This document shows positions 24,403 to 34,252 of a stretch of 64,000 nt of DNA, one piece after another (position 1 is the first letter of the stretch; every line of letters begins with the position of its first letter). Source of the DNA: Polaromonas sp. JS666. GTDB lineage: Bacteria > Pseudomonadota > Gammaproteobacteria > Burkholderiales > Burkholderiaceae_C. A program made the translations under genes and the position numbers. The stretch covers positions 1 to 64,000 of the forward strand of contig NZ_FNHX01000008.1 of NCBI RefSeq assembly GCF_900103405.1, read 5' to 3'. The notes under the pieces were generated by a model. It was given only the letters and a program-made list of their open reading frames with translations. It was not told where the DNA came from and made no database searches.

Positions 24403-25454
24403 CAAAACACCTTGATGCGTTCGGGCAGCAGCTTCAGGGGCAGAGAGGAGCCCACCTGCAGCGACTGCTCCGACAGGAAATTGAGCGAGAGGTAGACCGT
24501 GAGCTTGTGGCCGCCCAGCGCGGGCGAGGCCACATGCACGTGGCAGAAGGAGCCCAGGAACTCGATCTTCTCGATGGTGGCGTCGAACACATGGGGGTCG
24601 CCCGCGGCAATCGGCCGGGCCAGCACGTCCTCGGGCCGCAGGTAGATCTTGGCCTCGCGGTCGGCGCCGTCGCAGGGCAGGCACAGCGCGCCGAACTTCA
24701 TTTCACCGCCGCTCACGCGCACCGGCATCACGTTGACCTTGCCGACAAAGTCGGCGACAAAGGGCGAGGCCGGCTCGCGGTAAATCTCCATGGGCGTGCC
24801 GACCTGCTCGATCAGGCCGTGGTTCATCACCACGATGCGATCGGCCACGCTCAGTGCTTCTTCCTGGTCGTGCGTGACCATGATGGTGGTCACGCCCAGC
24901 TTTTGCTGCAGCGCGCGTATCTCCTGGCGCAGCCGCACACGCTCCAGCGCATCCAGCGCCGACAGCGGCTCATCGAGCAGCAGCAAACCCGGTGAGGTGG
25001 CCAGCGCCCGCGCCAGCGCAATGCGCTGCTGCTGGCCGCCCGAGAGCTGGCTGGGGTACTTGGCTTCGCTGCCGGGCAGGCCCACCAGCTTGACGAGTTC
25101 GCTCACGCGTTTGGCGGCCTCGGCTTTCGGCGTTTTGCGGTTGACCAGGCCGTAGGCCACGTTGTCGGCCACGCTGAGGTTGGGAAACAGCGCATAACTC
25201 TGGAACACGATGCCGTAGTCGCGCAGCGCCGGCGGCAGCCGCGAGATGTCGCGCCCGCCCTGGTGCACTTCACCCGAGGTCTGCACCTCCAGCCCCGCGA
25301 TGATGCGCAGCAAGGTCGTCTTGCCGCAGCCCGAAGGCCCGAGGAAACACACAAACTCGCCCTTGCGTATGTCCAGGTTGATGTCTTGCAGTGCGGTGAA
25401 ACCGCCGAACTCCTTGCGGATGTGGCGCAGGTTCAGAAAGATGTCGTTGTTCAT
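24402..25454 (-). CDS. 2-aminoethylphosphonate ABC transporter ATP-binding protein
   Basis: 350 aa. Walker A is G-P-S-G-C-G-K-T-T, the signature is L-S-G-G-Q-Q-Q-R, Walker B is L-L-L-L-D-E-P-L-S-A-L-D, and a switch His follows. The C-terminal TOBE-like domain (about residues 240-350) is typical of the spermidine/iron/phosphonate importers. The start is the ATG at 25454 (MNNDIFLNL); further-upstream in-frame residues look non-coding. It is upstream of the permease and downstream of the binding protein and its stem-loop. Confidence 0.9.
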   Translation of the reverse strand: MNNDIFLNLRHIRKEFGGFTALQDINLDIRKGEFVCFLGPSGCGKTTLLRIIAGLEVQTSGEVHQGGRDISRLPPALRDYGIVFQSYALFPNLSVADNVAYGLVNRKTPKAEAAKRVSELVKLVGLPGSEAKYPSQLSGGQQQRIALARALATSPGLLLLDEPLSALDALERVRLRQEIRALQQKLGVTTIMVTHDQEEALSVADRIVVMNHGLIEQVGTPMEIYREPASPFVADFVGKVNVMPVRVSGGEMKFGALCLPCDGADREAKIYLRPEDVLARPIAAGDPHVFDATIEKIEFLGSFCHVHVASPALGGHKLTVYLSLNFLSEQSLQVGSSLPLKLLPERIKVF

Positions 25455-25542
25455 TCGTGGGCCATGCGTGAATTGCCGAACGGTCGGCACAGTACCAACC
25501 AAGCAGCCGCGTGGAACTGGCTTTGCCAGGCCACAGCGGCTG

Positions 25543-25578
25543 TCCCCCTGAGGGGGAGACGGCGGCCAAAGGCCGCCG
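25543..25578 (-). terminator. Palindromic intergenic element after the AEP-binding-protein gene
   Basis: Two adjacent stems lie just past the binding-protein stop: TCCCCC/GGGGGA (25543-25557) and CGGCGGCC/GGCCGCCG (25560-25578, loop AAA). There is no T-tract. Within an operon this would lower expression of the ATPase and permease relative to the binding protein. It also resembles Comamonadaceae palindromic repeats. Confidence 0.55.
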
Positions 25579-25586
25579 ACAGGGGG

Positions 25587-26636
25587 CTACTTCTTCTCGG
25601 TTTTGGAGTTATAGCGCTTGGTCCACTCGGCGAGGATGCGCTCGCGGTTGTCGGCGGCCCAGTTGAAGTCCATCTTGACGAGGCGAGCCTCGTAGTCCTT
25701 AGGCACATTGGCCAGCGGCGGCGCCAGGCCTGGCTGCGCGGTGATCGCGAAGTTCTTGCCATAGAGCATCATGGCGTCCTTGCTCGAAGCCCAGTCGGCC
25801 AGTTTCTTGGCGGCGTCCAGTTTTTTCGTGCCCTTGTGGATGGCAAAGGCTTCCAGGTCCCAGCCCAGGCCTTCCTTGGGGAACACCAGGTCTATGGGCG
25901 CGCCCTTGGCCTTGTTGGTGTTGCCGCGGTACTCAAACGAGATGCCGGCCAGGAACTCGCCGGCGGCCGCCATGTTGCAGGGCTTGGAGCCCGAGTGGGT
26001 GTACTGCGCGATGTTTTCATGCAGCGCGTCCATGTATTTCCAGCCGCCGCCCTTGCCGTCCTTGTCGCCGAACAGCGTGAGCCAAGCGGTCACGTCGAAG
26101 TAACCGGTGCCGCTGGAGGCGGGATTGGGCATGACGATCTGGCCCTTGTAGATGGGCTTGGTCAGGTCCTGCCAGGTTTCGGGCGTGGGGATGTTTTTCT
26201 TCTTGGCCTCGACGGTGTTGAAGCACACGGTGGCGCCCCACACGTCCATGCCGAACCAGGCGGGGACTTTTTTCTTGTCACGGTACTGACTCATGATCCC
26301 GTCAAGATTGATAGGCGCATAGGGCTCGAGCATGCCCTGCTTGTCGAGCAGTGCCAGGCTGGAGGCGGCCACACCCATGATGGTGTCGGCCTGGGGATTG
26401 GATTTTTCCGCCAGCAGCTTGGCGGTGATCACGCCCGTCGAGTCGCGCACCCATTTGATTTCGATGTCGGGATACACCTTGTTGAAACCTTCCTGGTAGG
26501 CCTTGATCTGGTCGGTCTCCAGCGCGGTGTAGACCAGCAACTGGGTTTTCTGGGCGAAGGCGCCGGTGGAGGCGGCCAGCAGGCCAAGAAGGGTGATCGC
26601 CTTTGACAGGGATTTGAGATGGGAAGCCAGTTGCAT
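25587..26636 (-). CDS. 2-aminoethylphosphonate ABC transporter substrate-binding protein
   Basis: 349 aa. A cleavable signal peptide spans about residues 1-26, ending A-F-A-Q. The mature protein is of the iron/phosphonate (FbpA-like) binding type, with T-A-L-E-T-D-Q-I-K-A-Y and P-A-S-S-G-T-G-Y-F motifs. It delivers AEP or a related phosphonate to the importer. The ATG at 26636 follows AAGGAC. It is the first gene of the minus-strand operon. Confidence 0.88.
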   Translation of the reverse strand: MQLASHLKSLSKAITLLGLLAASTGAFAQKTQLLVYTALETDQIKAYQEGFNKVYPDIEIKWVRDSTGVITAKLLAEKSNPQADTIMGVAASSLALLDKQGMLEPYAPINLDGIMSQYRDKKKVPAWFGMDVWGATVCFNTVEAKKKNIPTPETWQDLTKPIYKGQIVMPNPASSGTGYFDVTAWLTLFGDKDGKGGGWKYMDALHENIAQYTHSGSKPCNMAAAGEFLAGISFEYRGNTNKAKGAPIDLVFPKEGLGWDLEAFAIHKGTKKLDAAKKLADWASSKDAMMLYGKNFAITAQPGLAPPLANVPKDYEARLVKMDFNWAADNRERILAEWTKRYNSKTEKK

Positions 26637-26743
26637 AAAAAGTCCTTTGTGGCAAAGCCTGCAATGTTGTTGACTCGTTCGTGTCGGCGCTGACACTGCG
26701 ATGACCAACCTGAGTGCAGGCCCGTCAACCCAGCTCGTTTTTT

Positions 26744-26772
26744 ATTTAACGCCGACCCTTCTATCTTGTCAA
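26744..26772 (-). promoter_or_regulatory. Sigma-70 promoter of the AEP transport operon
   Basis: On the minus strand TTGACA (26772-26767) is followed after exactly 17 bp by TTAAAT (26749-26744). This leaves about 100 nt of leader before the ATG at 26636. The -35 is part of an AT-rich divergent control region shared with the GntR gene. Confidence 0.65.
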
Positions 26773-26784
26773 TTGTTTATTGCA

Positions 26785-26798
26785 GATTGTTGACAATC
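26785..26798. promoter_or_regulatory. Candidate GntR operator (palindrome GATTGT-TG-ACAATC)
   Basis: GATTGT and ACAATC form a 14-bp dyad between the divergent binding-protein and phnR-like genes. A related TTGTCAA lies at 26766-26772, overlapping the -35 of the transport promoter. FadR-type regulators bind short palindromes of this kind. The assignment rests on position and symmetry. Confidence 0.45.
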
Positions 26799-26824
26799 TA
26801 CATTTCTGTGCTTCAATTCAGGGC

Positions 26825-28865
<2,041 letters not shown>

Positions 28866-28895
28866 GCCCAGGCCCCACGCCATGAAAGCTGCAGA

Positions 28896-30356
28896 GTGAT
28901 TGACCAATACATCCGCGACCACCAGCTCAATGCCATGCGCCTGTCGGGCCGCAAGGTCGGCTCGGGCCGGGGCGGCGACCGCGCCATCGCGGTGTTCAAC
29001 CCCTACACCGAAAAAAAACTCGGCACCGTGCCCAAGGCCACGCTGGAGGAGGTGCGGCAAACCTTTGCCAGGGCCCATGCCTACAAGCCCCAGCTCACGC
29101 GCTACGAGCGCGCGGCCATCCTGAACCGCGCGGCCGCCATCATCCAGTCGCGCCTTTCCGAGGTCGCGAACCTGATCACCGCCGAAGCGGGCCTATGCCT
29201 GAAGGACGCGATGTATGAAGCCGGCCGCGTCAGCGACGTGCTGCTGTTCGGCGCGACCGAGGTGCTCAAGGACGACGGCCAGATCTTCAGCTGCGACCTC
29301 ACGCCCCACGGAAAAAAGCGCCGGGTCTACACGCACCGCTCGCCGCTGCTGGGCGTGATCACCGCGATCACGCCTTTCAACCACCCGATGAACCAGGTGG
29401 CGCACAAGGTGGTGCCCAGCATCGCGACCAACAACCGCATGGTGCTCAAGCCGTCCGAGAAGGTGCCCTTTTCGGCCCTGCTGTTTGCCGACATCCTGTA
29501 CGAGGCGGGGCTGCCGCCCGAGATGCTCAGCGTGGTGACGGGCGACCCGCGTGAGATCGCCGACGAGCTGATCACCAACCCGCTGGTCGACCTGGTGACC
29601 TTTACCGGCGGCGTGGCCATAGGCAAGTACATCGCCGCCAAAGCAGGCTACCGCCGTGTGGTGCTGGAGCTGGGCGGCAACGACCCCATCATCGTGATGG
29701 AGGATGCCGACATTGACGAGGCCTCCACCCTGGCCGTGCAGGGCTCCTACAAAAACTCCGGCCAGCGCTGCACCGCCATCAAGCGGTTGTTGGTGCACGA
29801 GGCGGTGGCCGGCGAGTTCGTGGAGCAGGTGCGGGCCAAGACCCTGGCCTGGAAATACGGCGACCCCACCGACAAGGCCAACGACATGGGCACGGTGATC
29901 GACGAGCAGGCCGCGATGCTGTTCGAGTCGCGCGTCAACGAGGCGGTGGCGCAGGGCGCAAAACTGCTGGCCGGCAACCAGCGCCGCGGCGCGCTGTATT
30001 CGCCCACGCTGCTGGACCATGTGTTGCCGCAGATGACGGTGGCGCGCGAGGAAACCTTCGGGCCGGTTTCGCCGGTCATACGTTTTAAGAACATCGAAGA
30101 AGCCATTGAAATTTCCAACGGCACGGCCTACGGCCTGTCAAGCGCGGTGTGCACCAACCGCCTGGACTATATCAACCGTTTTGTGAGCGAGCTGCACGTC
30201 GGCACGGTCAATGTGCGCGAGGTGCCGGGTTACCGCCTGGAGCTCACACCTTTCGGCGGCATCAAGGATTCGGGCCTGGGGTATAAGGAAGGTGTGCAGG
30301 AAGCGATCAAGAGCTTTACCAACCTCAAGACCTATTCCCTCCCCTGGAATGCCTGA
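28896..30356 (+). CDS. phnY: Phosphonoacetaldehyde dehydrogenase
   Basis: 486 aa aldehyde dehydrogenase. The catalytic Cys292 is in N-S-G-Q-R-C-T, and the general base Glu in L-E-L-G-G-N-D. It oxidises phosphonoacetaldehyde to phosphonoacetate with NAD. The start appears to be the GTG at 28896. A five-codon ATG...TGA reading frame (28882-28899) overlaps that start in another phase. There is no strong ribosome site. The gene lies between phnA and the HD gene, so PhnW, PhnY and PhnA form a complete AEP-to-acetate pathway. Confidence 0.92.
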   Translation: MIDQYIRDHQLNAMRLSGRKVGSGRGGDRAIAVFNPYTEKKLGTVPKATLEEVRQTFARAHAYKPQLTRYERAAILNRAAAIIQSRLSEVANLITAEAGLCLKDAMYEAGRVSDVLLFGATEVLKDDGQIFSCDLTPHGKKRRVYTHRSPLLGVITAITPFNHPMNQVAHKVVPSIATNNRMVLKPSEKVPFSALLFADILYEAGLPPEMLSVVTGDPREIADELITNPLVDLVTFTGGVAIGKYIAAKAGYRRVVLELGGNDPIIVMEDADIDEASTLAVQGSYKNSGQRCTAIKRLLVHEAVAGEFVEQVRAKTLAWKYGDPTDKANDMGTVIDEQAAMLFESRVNEAVAQGAKLLAGNQRRGALYSPTLLDHVLPQMTVAREETFGPVSPVIRFKNIEEAIEISNGTAYGLSSAVCTNRLDYINRFVSELHVGTVNVREVPGYRLELTPFGGIKDSGLGYKEGVQEAIKSFTNLKTYSLPWNA

Positions 30357-30372
30357 CCTCTGAGGAACTCAT

Positions 30373-30942
30373 ATGCTGAGCTTTGATGACATCGAACGAC
30401 TCTTCGAAGAGCGCGGCGGCGAACAGTACAGCGGTGAGCCCGTGACGCAGCTGCAGCACGCGCTGCAGACCGCCGCGTTGGCTGAGGCCGAAGGTGCAGG
30501 CGACGCGCTGGTCACAGCGGCCCTGCTGCACGATCTGGGCCATCTGCTGCATGACCTGGGCGAGACGCCTTCGCTGCGCGGCGTGGACGACGTGCATCAG
30601 TACCGAGCCCTGCCGTTTTTGCGCGGGCTTTTCCCGGATGCGGTGCTGGACGCGATCAAGCTGCATGTGGACGCCAAGCGCTACCTGTGCGCGGCCCGGC
30701 GCGGCTACCATTCCAGCCTCTCGGCAGACTCCAAGCGCAGCCTGCTGCTGCAGGGCGGCATTTTTACGGCCGAGGAAGCCGCACGTTTCATGGCCCAGCC
30801 CGGCGCGGAAGACGCGGTAAAACTGCGCCTTTGGGACGACCTCGCGAAGGACGCGAACAAGGCCACGCCGCCGCTGGCGCACTACCTGGCGCGGGCCCGG
30901 CGTTGCGCCCTTCCCGCCGCAGAGCCCTCGCTTGCCGCCTGA
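30373..30942 (+). CDS. PhnZ-like HD-domain protein of phosphonate operon
   Basis: 189 aa. The HD metal pattern is H29, then H53-D54 in L-L-H-D-L-G-H. A Y19-x-x-E22 pair just ahead of it resembles the Tyr24/Glu27 pair of PhnZ, which oxidatively cleaves the C-P bond of 2-amino-1-hydroxyethylphosphonate with a mixed-valent di-iron site. PhnZ normally follows the dioxygenase PhnY*, which I do not see here. The protein could act on hydroxylated AEP taken up from outside. The family is clear; the activity is inferred. Confidence 0.82.
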   Translation: MLSFDDIERLFEERGGEQYSGEPVTQLQHALQTAALAEAEGAGDALVTAALLHDLGHLLHDLGETPSLRGVDDVHQYRALPFLRGLFPDAVLDAIKLHVDAKRYLCAARRGYHSSLSADSKRSLLLQGGIFTAEEAARFMAQPGAEDAVKLRLWDDLAKDANKATPPLAHYLARARRCALPAAEPSLAA

Positions 30943-31789
30943 AGTCCTGGCCCTGACCTGGCCGGTGCTGTGCGCCGTGCTGTTCGGCGCGCTGCTGCAC
31001 GCGGGCTGGAACGCGCTGGTCAAGTCCAGCGTAGACAAGTCCATGGACATGGCGGTCATTCATCTGATCGGCTCGGTGCTGGCCCTGCCGCTGGTGCTGA
31101 TGGCGGGCCTGCCGCGCGTGGAGGCCTGGCCTTTCATAGGCGCCTCGGTGCTGATCCATATCGGCTACTACATCGCCACCACCCAGGCCTACAAACATGG
31201 CGACCTGGGCCTGACCTATCCGCTGATGCGCGGCGTGGCGCCGCTGCTGGTGGCGCTATCGGCCACCTTCACGCTGGGCGAGACTTTGACGCCACTGGCC
31301 TGGGCCGGGATCATCGGCATCTGCAGCGGCGTGCTGGTGCTGGGCCTGAGCCGCCATGCGCTGCATGCGCGCAAGGCCGTCGGCTTCGCGCTGGCCAATG
31401 CGGTCATCATCGCGATCTACACCGTGGTCGACGGGTTGGGCGTTCGGGCTTCGGGCAATGCGCTGCAATATGTCGCCGCCCTGTTCCTGCTCGACGGCTG
31501 GCCCTTCGGCCTGCTGATGATGGCGCGCCGCGGGCGGGCCATGGCTGACTACGCGCGCCACCGCTGGCCCGTGGCCACCGGCGGCGCGCTGGCTTCGCTG
31601 GGCTCTTACGGCATCGCGCTGTGGGCCATGACACGCGCGCCGGTGGCCACGGTGGCGGCGCTGCGCGAAACCTCCGTGCTGTTCGCGGTGCTGCTCGGCT
31701 GCTGGCTGCTCAAGGAGACCTTCACGCTGCGCCGCTTCGCCGGCAGCTGCGCGATTGTGGGCGGCGTGATGGCCATACGTCTGGCCTAG
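30932..31789 (+). CDS. EamA/DMT-family transporter
   Basis: 285 aa with about 10 transmembrane segments in two EamA repeats. The first repeat holds A-L-L-H-A-G-W-N-A; the second holds R-E-T-S-V-L-F-A-V-L-L-G. The start is probably the TTG at 30932, overlapping the HD gene by 11 bp; no ATG occurs in the first 35 codons, so a later GTG is the alternative. In this context it might export a product (alanine, acetate or an amine) or import substrate; the direction is not evident. Confidence 0.8.
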   Translation: MPPEVLALTWPVLCAVLFGALLHAGWNALVKSSVDKSMDMAVIHLIGSVLALPLVLMAGLPRVEAWPFIGASVLIHIGYYIATTQAYKHGDLGLTYPLMRGVAPLLVALSATFTLGETLTPLAWAGIIGICSGVLVLGLSRHALHARKAVGFALANAVIIAIYTVVDGLGVRASGNALQYVAALFLLDGWPFGLLMMARRGRAMADYARHRWPVATGGALASLGSYGIALWAMTRAPVATVAALRETSVLFAVLLGCWLLKETFTLRRFAGSCAIVGGVMAIRLA

Positions 31790-31819
31790 CCCTGTACCTT
31801 TTGAGATGAGGTTCGCACC

Positions 31820-34246
31820 ATGACCACCGCGACTTTTCCCGGCCATGCAGAAATCATCATCGTGGGCGGCGGCATCGCCGGCTGCTCGGTGGCCTACCAC
31901 CTGGCCAAAATGGGCAAAACCGATGTGCTGCTGCTGGAGCAGGGCAAGCTCACCAGCGGCACCACCTGGCATGCGGCCGGCCTGGTCGGCCAGATGCGGC
32001 CGAATCGCAACATGACGCAGATGAGCAAGTACGGCATAGAGCTGTATGCCTCGCTGGAGGCCGAGACCGGCCTGGCCACCGGCTGGAAACAATGCGGCAG
32101 CGTCAACGTGGCGCGCACGCCCGAGCGCATGAAGGTGCTCAGGAAGCAGGTGGCCATGGCCAACAGCTTTGACGTCGAGTGCCATGAGATATCGCCGCAG
32201 GAAGCCGGCGACAAATACCCCATCATGCGCACCGACGACTTGCAGGGCGCGATCTGGCTGCCGGGCGACGGCAAGGCCAACCCGGCCGACCTGTGCATGT
32301 CGCTGGCCAAGGGTGCGCGCAATCGCGGCGTGAAGATGCTGGAAGGCATCGAAGTGACGGGCGTCATCACCGAAAACGGCAGAGCGGTGGGCGTGCGCAC
32401 CGCGCAGGGCGAGGTGCGCTGCGAGGTCCTCGTCAACTGCGCCGGCCAGTGGGCGCGGCAGTTCGGCCGGCTCGCGGGCGTGAATGTGCCGCTGTATTCG
32501 GCCGAGCATTTTTACATCGTCACCGGCAAGATTCCCGGGGTGCACCCCATGCTGCCGGTGATGCGCGACCCGGACGGCTACATCTACTACAAGGAAGAAG
32601 TCGGCGGCCTGGTGATGGGCGGTTTTGAGCCGCAAGCAAAACCCTGGAAGATGGACCCGATTCCTTCGACCTTCCAGTTCGAGCTGCTGGACGAGGACTG
32701 GGACCAGTTCGAGCCCTTGATGACCGCCGCGCTGCACCGCACGCCCTGCCTGGAGACGGCCGAGGTCAAGATGCTGCTCAACGGCCCCGAGAGCTTCACG
32801 CCCGACGGCAACTTCATCCTGGGCGAAGCGCCCGAGCTGCGCAATTATTTTGTCTGCGCGGGTTTTAACTCGGCCGGCATCGCCAACAGCGGTGGCGCGG
32901 GCCGGCTCATGGCCGAATGGATTGTGGGCGGCGAGCCCGGCGCCGATCTGTGGGACGTGGACATACGCCGCTTCGGCAGCTTCACCGGCAACCGCAAGGC
33001 ACTGGCCGAGCGCACCGGCGAAACCCTGGGCCTGCATTACGCCATGCGCTGGCCGAGGCAGGAGCTGGAAACGGCAAGGCCGCTGCGCACCTCGCCGCTG
33101 TATGACATGCTGGCCGCCAAGGGGGCGGAGTTCGGCAGCAAGAACGGGTGGGAGCGGGCCAGCTATTTCAGGCCTCAAGGCCTGCCCAGACCGGAGCACA
33201 CCTTGGGCAAACCCGGCTGGCTGCCCTGGATGATGGAAGAACAGAAGGCCACACGCGAAACCGTGGCCCTCTACGACCAGACCTCCTTCTCCAAATACCT
33301 GCTGCAGGGGCGCGATGCGCTGGCCGTGCTGCAGCGTCTGTGCGCCAACGAGATGGATGTGCCCGTCGGCAAGATGGTTTACACCGCCATGCTCAACGAG
33401 CGCGGCGGTTTTGAAAGCGACCTCACGGTGATGCGGCAAGCCGTGGACCGCTTCATGGTCATCACCGGCTCGGCGCAGACCGTGCGCGACTTCGACTGGA
33501 TCACGCGGCACATAGCCGACACCGAACACGCGGTGCTGACCGATGTGTCGGCCCTGTATTCGGTGCTGTCGCTCATGGGCCCGAAAGCGCGCGAGCTGCT
33601 GGCGCGGGTCAGCCCCGACGACCTGTCGCCCGAGGCGCTGAAGTTTTCATGGACGAAAGAAATCGACCTGGGCTTTGCGCGTGTGCGCGCGGCGCGCATG
33701 AGTTATGTGGGCGGGCCGGGTTTTGAGCTGTATGTGCCGGTGGAAATGGCGCGCCATGTCTACCTCGCGCTCATGGAAGCCGGCCGGGCGCTGGGCATTC
33801 GCGACGCCGGCTATTACGCGCTGGATGCCTTGCGCATAGAGCAGGGCCGGCGTGCCTGGGGCGCGGAGCTGGGGCCGGACGAAACGCCGTGGGAGGCCGG
33901 TCTGGCTTTCAGCGTCAAGCTGGACAAGCCGGCCGATTTCATAGGCAAGGCCGCACTGCTCAATTCACAGGGCTTGGCGTTGCGCAAGAAGCTGGTGGCG
34001 CTGGTGTTCGATACGCCGCACGCTTTTGCCTGGGGCGGCGAAGCCATTGTGCTGGAAGGCCAGTCGGTCGGCGAGATTTCATCGGTCGGCTGGAGCCCGC
34101 TGGCCGGCGCCTGCGTGGCCTTGGCGTATGTGCGCGGCGGCAGCGCGAACCATGCGCATGACGGCACGCCGGCGCAGATCGAGCTGTGGGGTGAGCGAGT
34201 GGCCGTCAAGTTATACGACCGCTGGCCGCCTGCAAAATCCAGTTGA
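31820..34246 (+). CDS. FAD oxidoreductase fused to GcvT domain (DMGDH/sarcosine DH-like)
   Basis: 808 aa. The N-terminal DAO-type FAD domain has G-G-G-I-A-G-C near residue 16. The T-T-W-H-A-A-G motif includes His51, the residue that carries covalent FAD in dimethylglycine/sarcosine dehydrogenases. An FAO-like central region (to about 430) is followed by a C-terminal GcvT/aminomethyltransferase half (about 440-800), which binds folate in relatives. It likely oxidises an N-methyl or secondary amine. In a phosphonate operon, an N-methyl-AEP or glycine-betaine-type substrate is plausible. No close functional match is claimed. Confidence 0.88.
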   Translation: MTTATFPGHAEIIIVGGGIAGCSVAYHLAKMGKTDVLLLEQGKLTSGTTWHAAGLVGQMRPNRNMTQMSKYGIELYASLEAETGLATGWKQCGSVNVARTPERMKVLRKQVAMANSFDVECHEISPQEAGDKYPIMRTDDLQGAIWLPGDGKANPADLCMSLAKGARNRGVKMLEGIEVTGVITENGRAVGVRTAQGEVRCEVLVNCAGQWARQFGRLAGVNVPLYSAEHFYIVTGKIPGVHPMLPVMRDPDGYIYYKEEVGGLVMGGFEPQAKPWKMDPIPSTFQFELLDEDWDQFEPLMTAALHRTPCLETAEVKMLLNGPESFTPDGNFILGEAPELRNYFVCAGFNSAGIANSGGAGRLMAEWIVGGEPGADLWDVDIRRFGSFTGNRKALAERTGETLGLHYAMRWPRQELETARPLRTSPLYDMLAAKGAEFGSKNGWERASYFRPQGLPRPEHTLGKPGWLPWMMEEQKATRETVALYDQTSFSKYLLQGRDALAVLQRLCANEMDVPVGKMVYTAMLNERGGFESDLTVMRQAVDRFMVITGSAQTVRDFDWITRHIADTEHAVLTDVSALYSVLSLMGPKARELLARVSPDDLSPEALKFSWTKEIDLGFARVRAARMSYVGGPGFELYVPVEMARHVYLALMEAGRALGIRDAGYYALDALRIEQGRRAWGAELGPDETPWEAGLAFSVKLDKPADFIGKAALLNSQGLALRKKLVALVFDTPHAFAWGGEAIVLEGQSVGEISSVGWSPLAGACVALAYVRGGSANHAHDGTPAQIELWGERVAVKLYDRWPPAKSS

Positions 34247-34252
34247 GTTCTT

